A DNA stretch of 48,105 bases from Betaproteobacteria bacterium UBA2592 (GTDB taxonomy: Bacteria; Pseudomonadota; Gammaproteobacteria; Burkholderiales; Rhodocyclaceae): positions 1 through 48,105 of the forward strand of contig DDKS01000007.1 in NCBI GenBank assembly GCA_002340095.1, in the 5' to 3' direction. Position numbers and translations under genes: made by a program. The notes under the pieces were generated by a model that was not told where the DNA came from, made no database searches, and saw nothing but the letters and a program-made list of their open reading frames with translations. This document shows positions 42,177 through 48,105 of this stretch, piece by piece (the stretch's first letter is position 1; every line of letters starts with the position of its first letter).

Positions 42177-43096
42177 GCCCTTATTCTTTCTAGATAAAAT
42201 TGGTATGTTTTTGTGACGCCCTGCTCAAGTGTCGTGGAGGCAGCCCACCCCCACTTTTCGAGTTTTTCTGTACTTACGAGTTTTTGTACCATACCTTCAG
42301 GTTTGGTAAGATCGTGTACGAATGTTCCGGTATAGCCTACTACTTTGGCAATAGTCTTGTAATAATCCAAGATAGAAAAGTCAAACCCCAATCCAACATT
42401 CATTACCGACGGTAGCGTTTCAAAGTTCTCTATCGCTCGCCACATGCAGTCTGCGAGATCTCCTGCATACATGAATTCTCGCCTTGCGTTACCCGTCCCC
42501 CAAACTAAGACTTCATTTACCCCGTTTATTTTTGCCTGATGAATTTTATGAATTGCAGCGGGGACCATGTGAGAGTTCTCAGGGTTAAACTTGTCGTGGC
42601 GACCATAAATATTACATGGAATAAGCGTCTTGTATTGGAAGCAATTGTCCTTTCGATTAATGTAATCACACAATTTGGCGGTTACTATTTTTGCCAGCGC
42701 ATAGCCTTCATTGGTGGGCTCTAATTCCCCAGCAAGGATTTTTTCTTCGCGTAACGGATTAGGCGCATTACGCGGATACATGCATGAACTCCCAAGGTTA
42801 AGCAATTTCTTAATCCCTGCTTGTCGTGCCGACAAGATAACGTTACGTCCCATGTCTAAATTTTCGATCAAAAATGAAACGGGCTCACGCATGTTGGCTT
42901 GAATACCACCGACACGACCTGCGGCATGAACTACGATGTCAGGGGATGTATGCCAAATGAAGTTGCAAACCTCTTTGTAATCACGCAGATCTAGTTCGCT
43001 GCTAGTAGGCGCAAAGATCTCATAGTCGCTGGCCGCTGGATGCTCCATAAAATTCCGACCCACCATGCCGCGACCACCCGTTAGGAATATCCGCAT
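42173..43096 (-). CDS. colC: GDP-L-colitose synthase (ColC), Fcl-like
   Basis: NAD(P)H-dependent epimerase/reductase, 307 residues, predicted to carry out 5-epimerisation and 4-reduction of the ColD product to GDP-L-colitose. The Rossmann motif FLTGGRGMVGRNFM, the catalytic Ser region NLGSSCMYPRNAP, YALAKIVTAKL (Tyr-x3-Lys) and GTGNARREFMYAGDLADC place it in the GDP-fucose-synthase group. It overlaps colD by 4 bases, which argues for ColC over a second Fcl. AAGGA precedes the ATG. GC content is low (some 60-base lines about one-third GC). If the ColC call is wrong it would be a functional fucose synthase. Confidence 0.72.
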   Translation of the reverse strand: MRIFLTGGRGMVGRNFMEHPAASDYEIFAPTSSELDLRDYKEVCNFIWHTSPDIVVHAAGRVGGIQANMREPVSFLIENLDMGRNVILSARQAGIKKLLNLGSSCMYPRNAPNPLREEKILAGELEPTNEGYALAKIVTAKLCDYINRKDNCFQYKTLIPCNIYGRHDKFNPENSHMVPAAIHKIHQAKINGVNEVLVWGTGNARREFMYAGDLADCMWRAIENFETLPSVMNVGLGFDFSILDYYKTIAKVVGYTGTFVHDLTKPEGMVQKLVSTEKLEKWGWAASTTLEQGVTKTYQFYLERIRA

Positions 43097-43098
43097 AC

Positions 43099-43191
43099 TT
43101 ATCCTTGGCTGAAAAGCACCTTGCTGACGGCGTCAATCAAAGAATAAAGTTGGGATTTCCGGCGATGTAAGTATTGTTTTCTATCATTCAT
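43099..43191 (-). CDS. Possible 30-residue ORF between gmd and colC
   Basis: An ATG overlapping the gmd stop opens a frame of 30 codons (starting MNDRKQYLHRRKSQLYSLID) that stops 2 bases before the colC start. No ribosome site is visible, and I recognise no family. It could be a coupling peptide, a relic of a lost gene, or chance. Confidence 0.2.
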   Translation of the reverse strand: MNDRKQYLHRRKSQLYSLIDAVSKVLFSQG

Positions 43192-44308
43192 GACAGTCCA
43201 AAGCCGTGTAGCCGTGATGTTTGATGAGCTCGTCCCGCTCGGCGGATTTGAGGTCTTCGCGCACCATTTCGGCGACGAGTTCCTCGAAGGTGGTTTTCGG
43301 CTGCCAGCCGAGCTTGGCCTTGGCTTTGCTGGCATCGCCGAGCAGGGTTTCGACTTCGGTAGGGCGGAAGTAGCGGGGGTCAACGGAGACGATCGGAGCG
43401 TTGGGTGTCAGGTGCGGAGTGTTAGGTGGATTCAGCCAGTAGCCTTTTTCTTCCACGCCTTCACCCTCCCAACGGATTTCCATGTCGAGTTCCTTGGCGG
43501 CGGCGTTGACGAAGTCGCGCACGCTGTATTGCACCCCGGTGGCGATGACGAAGTCCTCGGGCGCATCCTGCTGCAGCATCAACCACTGGGCCTCGACGTA
43601 GTCGCGGGCGTGACCCCAGTCGCGGCGGGCCGATAGGTTGCCCAGATACAGACAACCCTGTAGGCCCAGCTTGATACGGGCGAGCGCCCGGGTGATCTTG
43701 CGGGTGACGAAGGTTTCCCCGCGAATGGGGCTTTCGTGGTTGAACAGGATGCCGTTGCAGGCGTAGATACCGTAGGCCTCGCGGTAGTTGACGGTGATCC
43801 AGTAGGCGTAAAGCTTGGCCACCGCGTAGGGGCTGCGGGGGTAGAAGGGGGTGGTCTCCTTCTGCGGGATTTCCTGCACCAGGCCGTAGAGTTCGCTGGT
43901 GCTGGCCTGGTAGAAGCGGGTTTTTTGGGTGAGGCCCAGGATGCGGATGGCCTCCAGGATGCGCAGGGCGCCCAGGGCATCGGAGTTGGCGGTATATTCG
44001 GGTTCCTCGAAGCTCACCGCCACGTGGCTCTGCGCGGCGAGGTTGTAGATTTCGTCCGGCTGGGTTTGCTGGATGATGCGGATGAGGCTGGAGGAGTCGG
44101 TGAGGTCGCCGTGGTGCAGAAAGAAGCGCACGCCTTCTTCGTGCGGGTCGCGGTAGAGGTGGTCGATGCGGTCCGTGTTGAACAGACTGCTACGCCGCTT
44201 GATGCCGTGGACGATGTAGCCTTTGTTGAGGAGAAATTCGGCGAGATAGGCGCCGTCCTGGCCGGTGATGCCGGTGATCAGTGCCACCTTGGGTTGTTCT
44301 GTGGTCAT
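43184..44308 (-). CDS. gmd: GDP-mannose 4,6-dehydratase
   Basis: NADP-dependent SDR enzyme that converts GDP-D-mannose to GDP-4-keto-6-deoxy-D-mannose, the branch point for GDP-fucose and GDP-colitose. It has 374 residues. ALITGITGQDGAYLAEFLL, IKRRSSLFNTDRIDHLY, STSELYGLVQEIPQ, YPRSPYAVAKLYAYW and DPRYFRPTEVETLLGD are signatures. A loop before the last motif carries PPNTPHLTPNAP, encoded by five 7-base repeat units. I see no good ribosome site before the ATG. It is followed by colC. Confidence 0.95.
   Translation of the reverse strand: MTTEQPKVALITGITGQDGAYLAEFLLNKGYIVHGIKRRSSLFNTDRIDHLYRDPHEEGVRFFLHHGDLTDSSSLIRIIQQTQPDEIYNLAAQSHVAVSFEEPEYTANSDALGALRILEAIRILGLTQKTRFYQASTSELYGLVQEIPQKETTPFYPRSPYAVAKLYAYWITVNYREAYGIYACNGILFNHESPIRGETFVTRKITRALARIKLGLQGCLYLGNLSARRDWGHARDYVEAQWLMLQQDAPEDFVIATGVQYSVRDFVNAAAKELDMEIRWEGEGVEEKGYWLNPPNTPHLTPNAPIVSVDPRYFRPTEVETLLGDASKAKAKLGWQPKTTFEELVAEMVREDLKSAERDELIKHHGYTALDCHE
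43392..43426 (-). repeat. Heptad repeat array inside gmd (5 units)
   Basis: On the minus strand five consecutive 7-mers read CCTAACA, CTCCGCA, CCTGACA, CCCAACG, CTCCGAT. They encode part of the segment PPNTPHLTPNAP in a loop that is of variable length in Gmd. The array resembles those in fcl and manC. Confidence 0.6.
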
Positions 44309-44365
44309 ATCGCGGTTTGGATGTTTAGAAGTTGATCTTTTCGTGCGGTGTCATGGAGGTGAATT

Positions 44366-44782
44366 TCAGATGCCTGTCGCCGCTACGACTGCCGAGGCAA
44401 ACTCGGCAAAATCCTGCAGGTGACGTGTGGCTATGGTATGGGTGATTTGCCAGTCGATCGCTTCGTAATTGTGCACGGCGATATTGCGAAAGCCCACGGC
44501 CTTTTTCATGCGTATCGCCAATTCTTCCTGTATCACGCCCATGTCCGCCAGGAGATCGAAGGTTTGCCCCATGGTGTCGGGTGCCGGGTGGTTTTGCTGC
44601 GCGATCAAGTGCGCACCGATGTCCACGCAAAGCTGTACTGCGCGTGTCAGGTTCAGGGTGAGGATGTCTTGCGCATCCACATCCGTTGCCAGTGCAGCTG
44701 CGGTGGCAGGGGTTTTCTCACGAATCCGCGCGACACAGCGGCGCAGTGATTCGATCTTTTGCCCGATCACCTCCCGATCCAT
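44366..44782 (-). CDS. hepT: HepT-like HEPN-domain toxin
   Basis: All-helical HEPN protein of 138 residues. It carries the RX4HXY ribonuclease motif as RNIAVHNY (near residue 103), the hallmark of HepT toxins that cleave RNA. The Tyr of that motif is the residue adenylylated by MntA in characterised pairs. The ATG at 44782 overlaps the mntA end by 16 bases, typical of MntA-HepT loci. It lies between the broken fcl/mntA and gmd, same strand. Confidence 0.85.
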   Translation of the reverse strand: MDREVIGQKIESLRRCVARIREKTPATAAALATDVDAQDILTLNLTRAVQLCVDIGAHLIAQQNHPAPDTMGQTFDLLADMGVIQEELAIRMKKAVGFRNIAVHNYEAIDWQITHTIATRHLQDFAEFASAVVAATGI

Positions 44783-45156
44783 GCCTGCCTCCGTTCGGCG
44801 AGGATTCTTCGGTGGTAGGGCATGAAGTCGGCTTCTTCGAACAGATGCCGCTTGAGCAAACCGGCATAGTCGCCATCGTTGCCCAACAGACGAATGCCAT
44901 GTTTGAGAATCTGCCCCAACAGGGGCTCGCCCACCGTGCGTAAATCAACCAAATCGACAGGCCGGCCTGTCGCCAATGACAGATCGTCGATCAGCTGCAT
45001 TTTGGTTTCAGCCGTCAGCGGCGCTTCCATCAGGATGGCGAGATCGAGGTCACTTTGTGGCGTGGCACGCCCCTGGGCCAGCGAACCGAACAGGATCGCC
45101 AGACGTATGCCGGTATGCCGGGCAAGCACCTGCTGAATACGATGGTTCAACTCCAT
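44767..45156 (-). CDS. mntA: MntA-like minimal nucleotidyltransferase antitoxin
   Basis: Minimal nucleotidyltransferase of 129 residues. LFGSLAQGRATPQSDLDLAI fits the GSX10DXD active-site pattern exactly. Members paired with HEPN toxins transfer AMP to the toxin and silence it. The ATG at 45156 is preferred, with AGGA upstream, 20 bases after the stop of the fcl 3' part. The same frame is open through the broken fcl, so a fused Fcl-MntA product of 406 residues starting at 45987 could also be made. Confidence 0.83.
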   Translation of the reverse strand: MELNHRIQQVLARHTGIRLAILFGSLAQGRATPQSDLDLAILMEAPLTAETKMQLIDDLSLATGRPVDLVDLRTVGEPLLGQILKHGIRLLGNDGDYAGLLKRHLFEEADFMPYHRRILAERRQAWIGR

Positions 45157-45176
45157 CTGTCCGTTTCCTGTGATTT

Positions 45177-45987
45177 TCAATGACGAAGCGTTTGGCTGGC
45201 CAGAAAATCCTGATAGGCCAACATCAACCCATCTTCGAGTTCGACTTTCGCCTGCCAGCCTAGAGCACGAAGCCGGCTGCTGTCCATCAGCTTGCGCGGG
45301 GTGCCATCGGGTTTGCTGGGGTCGAAAACGATTCTGCCGGCGTAGCCCACGACCTTTGCGATGGTCTCGGCCAGCTCGCGGATGCTGATCTCCTGCCCGC
45401 TGCCGACATTGATGTGGCTGAGCATGGGCCGGGATGACGTGGGCGTTTTCCGGGTGGTAGTTGTCGCCGGGGCCGTAGAGATTGGTGGGCATCACGCAGC
45501 GATAGTCGGTGCCGTACTGCCGGTTGTAGCTTTCGCAGAGCTTGATGCCGGCGATCTTGGCAATCGCATAGGGCTCGTTGGTGGGTTCCAATGGGCCGGT
45601 GAGCAGGGCATCTTCGCGCATGGGCTGAGGCGCCAGTTTGGGATAGATGCAGCTGGAGCCGAGGAACAGCAGTTTCTTTACACCATTGCGAAAGGCGGCG
45701 TCGATCACGTTCGCGGCGATCATCAGGTTCTGGTGGATGAACTCGGCGGGATAGGTGTTGTTGGCATGAATGCCACCCACCTTGGCAGCGGCAAGATACA
45801 CCTGGTCGGGCTTTTCTCTGGCAAAGAAGGCGCGCACCGCGGCCTGGTCGGTGAGATCGAGCTCGGCGTGGGTGCGAAGGATTAGGCGCGAGGTGTTAGG
45901 AGTTAGGGCTTGAAGATGGCGGACGATGGCAGAACCCACCATGCCCCGGTGGCCGGCGACGTAGATTTTTTGTGGCACTTGGGACAT
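45177..45987 (-). pseudogene. fcl: GDP-L-fucose synthase, internally deleted and frameshifted
   Basis: The first 187 codons encode a normal Fcl start (VAGHRGMVGSAIVRHLQ, FLGSSCIYPKLAPQPM, PYAIAKIAGIKL, NLYGPGDNYHPENAHVIPA). At about 45426-45430 the frame breaks. The last 82 codons, starting MLSHINVGSGQEISIREL and ending with PDGTPRKLMDSSRLRALGW, continue in another frame. By comparison with E. coli Fcl (321 residues), roughly 50-56 residues around the GSGTPxREFL segment are missing. The enzyme should be inactive. A heptad-repeat array lies near its 5' end. GDP-fucose would need another fcl copy elsewhere. Confidence 0.85.
45880..45907 (-). repeat. Heptad repeat array inside fcl (4 units)
   Basis: On the minus strand four consecutive 7-mers read CCTAACT, CCTAACA, CCTCGCG, CCTAATC and encode part of ALTPNTSRLI after the first helix of the Rossmann fold. 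A 20-base core is shared with the manC array at 19 of 20 positions. Confidence 0.65.
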
Positions 45988-45996
45988 GGCGATGCG

Positions 45997-46254
45997 TCAA
46001 CCTGCTTGAGTGGACTGTTCTATCAATAATTGCATGAGAAATTCAGGCGCCATATCCGCACCGTTCGCCCATACGACTGTCTCCATGACCGGGTCTTGAC
46101 GCGCCGTGGCAAAAAGGGTTTCGTCCTTGAGCGGCTCGAACACCTCTCCCCAAAGCTCATGCCGTAGATCGATCTCGCCGGATACGCCGTTATTGAATTC
46201 GACGTACAGGCGATACCCGGGACGTGGCTCGATGTGCCTGGTATGCAAAAACAT
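45997..46254 (-). CDS. DUF2442-family protein
   Basis: Small protein of 85 residues. The segments YRLYVEFNNGVSGEIDLRHE and FEPLKDETLFATARQDP followed by VVWANGADMAPEFL match DUF2442, a family without an established function that is often found next to DUF4160 in mobile or toxin-antitoxin-like pairs. The ATG at 46254 (MFLHTRHIEP) is used; upstream in-frame sequence overlaps the DUF4160 gene. It follows DUF4160 by 14 bases. Function is unknown. Confidence 0.7.
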   Translation of the reverse strand: MFLHTRHIEPRPGYRLYVEFNNGVSGEIDLRHELWGEVFEPLKDETLFATARQDPVMETVVWANGADMAPEFLMQLLIEQSTQAG

Positions 46255-46268
46255 GGCGTTTACTCCAG

Positions 46269-46526
46269 CTACTCCAGCGGGGCAATCGGTTTGAGCGGCT
46301 TGCGCTGCTCGGCGAGGCGCCAATTTTCCAGCAATTCCGGCTGATGCTCATCCAGCCATTCCAGCACGGCACGCAAGGCTCGCTTGGGAAATTGCCCTTT
46401 GACAACCCCGGTCTCGATTTCGACCGTGATTTCGTAGTTTCCGTATTTGGCATGAAAGTGCGGCAGGGGATGATCACCCCAGTTCATGAAGATGATGATC
46501 CCAAGGAAACGGCTGATCTCTGGCAT
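46269..46526 (-). CDS. DUF4160-family protein
   Basis: Small protein of 85 residues starting MPEISRFLGIIIFMNWGDHP. The HPLPHFHAKYG motif is diagnostic of DUF4160. Its C terminus (LEWLDEHQPELLENWRLA) is helical. It begins 1 base after the manC stop, so it may be translated by coupling. It forms a two-gene cassette with the DUF2442 gene. The pairing is recurrent in bacteria, but no activity is established. An alternative ATG at 46541 would add five residues. Confidence 0.72.
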   Translation of the reverse strand: MPEISRFLGIIIFMNWGDHPLPHFHAKYGNYEITVEIETGVVKGQFPKRALRAVLEWLDEHQPELLENWRLAEQRKPLKPIAPLE

Positions 46527-46527
46527 A

Positions 46528-47985
46528 TCAGTGTCTTCCATAGCTATCTTCGAGCCGGATGATGTCGTCTTCGCCCAGATAACTGCCTGACTGCACTTCG
46601 ATGATCTCCAGCGGGATGTTGCCGGGGTTTGAGAGGCGATGCACCTCGCCCAACGGGATGTAGGTGGATTGGTTCTCGGTGAGCAGGATCCTCTCGTCGC
46701 CGCAGGTGATTTCCGCCGTGCCCCGGACAACCACCCAGTGCTCGGCGCGATGGTGGTGTTTTTGCAGGCTCAGGCTGGCTTTGGGTTTGACCTGGATGCG
46801 TTTGACCTTGAAGCGCTCGCCCTCGTCGATGCTGTCATACCAGCCCCAGGGGCGGGGTACCTTGCGGTGCAGGGTATGTTCTTCCCGCTGGGTTTGCTGC
46901 AACTCTGCCACGATGCGCTTCACATCCTGGCTACGCGATTTGTCGGCCACCAGCACCGCGTCGGGGGTTTCCACCACCACCAGATTCTGTACGCCCACCA
47001 GGGCCACCAGCCGGCTGGTGGCATGCACCAGGGTGTGGCGGCTATCGGTGGCCAACACATCGCCTACGTGGACGTTGCCTTCATCGTCTTTGGGGCGGAC
47101 GTTCCAAACCGCGTCCCACGCGCCCAAATCGTTCCAGCCAGCGTCGAGCGGCACCATTTTCAGGGGCGAGGTGTTAGGGGTTAGGTGTGATGTGGTGGCG
47201 GTCAGGGGTTCCATGACGGCGTAGTCGATGGATTCGCTGGGGATGTCGCTGAACAGGTCTTGGGCGGGACGGACGAAGGCAGCATCGGTGCTGCGCTTTT
47301 CCCAGGCGGCACGGGTAGCGGTTGCGATGTCGGGCCGAAAGCTTTCGATGGCCTTCAGCCACATCGACGCCTTGAGCACGAACATGCCGGCGTTCCAGTA
47401 GTAACCGCCATCTTTCAGGAACTGCCGGGCCGTGAGGGCATCGGGCTTTTCGACAAAGCGTTCGACAACCAACGCTGGCGCGTGCTCGACCTGAGCCTGG
47501 ATGTAGCCGTAGCCCGTTTCCGGTCGATCGGGCGTGACCCCCAGGATGACAATATTGCCTTGCGCCGCCTGGTGGATGGCATCTTGCATGGCGCGATTGA
47601 AAGCTACCCTATCCGCCACGGTTTGGTCTGCGGGCGTGACCACCAGCACCGGGTCCTCTTCATTTTCGATGGCAGCCAGGGCGGCTAATGTAAGGGCCGG
47701 GGCCGTGTTCCTGGCCACCGGTTCCAACAAGGTGGCACCCGGCTCGATGCCAACTTCACGCAACTGCTCAAGCGCCACGAATCGATGCGCTTCGTTGGTG
47801 ACGATGTAGGGCGAGCCGATCTTGATTGCTTCATTGGAAAGCCCTGTCAGGCGCCTTGTCGCTTCCTGAAAGAGGCTTTCTCTGCCTGTCAAACAAAGAA
47901 ATTGTTTGGGAAAGCCCGAACGAGAAAGCGGCCAGAGCCGAGTTCCCGATCCACCACAGAGAATCACGGGTCTTGCTTGAATCAT
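46528..47985 (-). CDS. manC: Mannose-1-phosphate guanylyltransferase / mannose-6-phosphate isomerase
   Basis: Bifunctional type II enzyme of 485 residues that makes GDP-mannose. The nucleotidyltransferase domain starts VILCGGSGTRLWPLSRSGFP and contains TPADQTVAD and FVEKPDALTARQFL. The C-terminal cupin carries RPWGWYDSIDEGERFKVKRI and SLQKHHHRAEHWVVV. A loop before VPLDAGWNDLGAWDAVW is extended by about 15 residues (TATTSHLTPNTSPLK), encoded partly by heptad repeats. No manB is seen in the window. It is the first gene of the locus here. Confidence 0.94.
   Translation of the reverse strand: MIQARPVILCGGSGTRLWPLSRSGFPKQFLCLTGRESLFQEATRRLTGLSNEAIKIGSPYIVTNEAHRFVALEQLREVGIEPGATLLEPVARNTAPALTLAALAAIENEEDPVLVVTPADQTVADRVAFNRAMQDAIHQAAQGNIVILGVTPDRPETGYGYIQAQVEHAPALVVERFVEKPDALTARQFLKDGGYYWNAGMFVLKASMWLKAIESFRPDIATATRAAWEKRSTDAAFVRPAQDLFSDIPSESIDYAVMEPLTATTSHLTPNTSPLKMVPLDAGWNDLGAWDAVWNVRPKDDEGNVHVGDVLATDSRHTLVHATSRLVALVGVQNLVVVETPDAVLVADKSRSQDVKRIVAELQQTQREEHTLHRKVPRPWGWYDSIDEGERFKVKRIQVKPKASLSLQKHHHRAEHWVVVRGTAEITCGDERILLTENQSTYIPLGEVHRLSNPGNIPLEIIEVQSGSYLGEDDIIRLEDSYGRH
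47158..47185 (-). repeat. Heptad repeat array inside manC (4 units)
   Basis: On the minus strand four 7-mers read CCTAACC, CCTAACA, CCTCGCC, CCTGAAA and encode part of HLTPNTSPLK in an extended loop. The array is nearly the same as that in fcl. Confidence 0.65.
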
Positions 47986-48105
47986 GATGCGACTCGAGAA
48001 ATGGGTTTCATCGGGCAGGAAAATGTTTGTAAGGCTTTGAACAAGGCCAGGAGAATCGAAGTGCAGGGAACAAAATCAATCAACCTTAAAACCTCAGTTA
48101 AACCA
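47986..48105 (-). other. Region upstream of manC
   Basis: This 120-base stretch ahead of manC is AT-rich at its far end (TTTTAAGGTTGATTG on the minus strand). I see no convincing -35/-10 pair, JUMPstart motif or gene. The promoter of the polysaccharide locus may lie here or further to the right. Confidence 0.3.

Noticed and set aside
43099..43383. Longer minus-strand frame of 94 codons overlapping the gmd 3' end
   Set aside because: The part inside gmd is an out-of-frame shadow. Only the last 30 codons beyond gmd are worth noting.
46527..46730. Long N-terminal extension of the DUF4160 frame into manC
   Set aside because: The extension is manC sequence in another frame and is Ser/Arg-rich. 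The family begins at MPEISRF.
43392..47185. Heptad arrays considered as a CRISPR array
   Set aside because: Units are 7 bases without spacers and lie in coding sequence; no cas genes are present.
47986..48105. JUMPstart/ops element before manC
   Set aside because: I found no GGCGGTAG core or related sequence in the 120 bases available.
1..48105. tRNA, rRNA, IS element, prophage or integrase
   Set aside because: No cloverleaf with a CCA-type end, transposase, terminal inverted repeats or integrase-like protein was recognised by eye. A tRNA search program was not available.

Overview
The window is bacterial chromosome of high GC, apart from one AT-richer island. It is most likely from a betaproteobacterium, and I lean to Rhodocyclales. 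The reasons are a tuf-led S10/spc/alpha ribosomal cluster with infA between secY and rpmJ, a zinc-ribbon S4 beside a zinc-free 101-residue S14, a dusB-fis-purH-purD-hemF block, the AmgK/MurU muramate-recycling pair, and the lptD-surA-pdxA-rsmA operon. The genus is inference; nothing here names it.

Layout. (1) 1-14206, plus strand: the end of tuf, then rpsJ to rpsQ (S10 group), rplN to rpmJ (spc group with secY and infA) and rpsM to rplQ (alpha group with rpoA), closed by a strong intrinsic terminator. Promoter-like sites lie before rplC and before rplN; the second shares its bases with a terminator-like hairpin. (2) 14252-19497, minus strand: dusB-fis-purH-purD-hemF (tRNA dihydrouridine, nucleoid protein, purine and haem synthesis). 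(3) 19712-23876, minus strand: amgK-murU-pepP-ubiH, overlapping or nearly so. (4) 23964-29518, plus strand: lptD-surA-pdxA-rsmA, divergent from amgK. (5) 29528-47985, minus strand: an O-antigen or exopolysaccharide locus whose genes mostly touch or overlap. In transcription order it reads manC, a DUF4160/DUF2442 pair, a broken fcl, mntA-hepT, gmd, colC, colD, wzm, wzt, a GT10-FkbM fusion, GT2, GT11, GT2, GT2, galE, GT4 and a polyprenyl-phosphate sugar transferase.

How the polysaccharide locus works. ManC makes GDP-mannose and Gmd makes GDP-4-keto-6-deoxymannose. ColD (a PLP enzyme with His in place of the usual Lys) and ColC should then give GDP-L-colitose. The competing enzyme, GDP-L-fucose synthase, is present but has lost about 50-56 internal residues and its reading frame, so as written the locus makes colitose rather than fucose. 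The GT11 and GT10 fucosyltransferase-like proteins would then be candidate colitosyltransferases. A WbaP-type enzyme would start the glycan, GT4/GT2 enzymes extend it, and Wzm/Wzt export it. Wzt has a long C-terminal domain of the kind that reads a chain-end cap. The neighbouring GT10-FkbM fusion is a good candidate for making such a cap.

The most unusual signals are the apparent fucose-to-colitose switch, tandem 7-base repeats embedded in frame in gmd, fcl and manC, the toxin-antitoxin pair and a second two-gene cassette lodged in the nucleotide-sugar part, and the GT10-FkbM fusion. No tRNA, rRNA, IS element, prophage or CRISPR array was seen. No stretch longer than 300 bases lacks a gene; the longest gap is about 214 bases (19498-19711).
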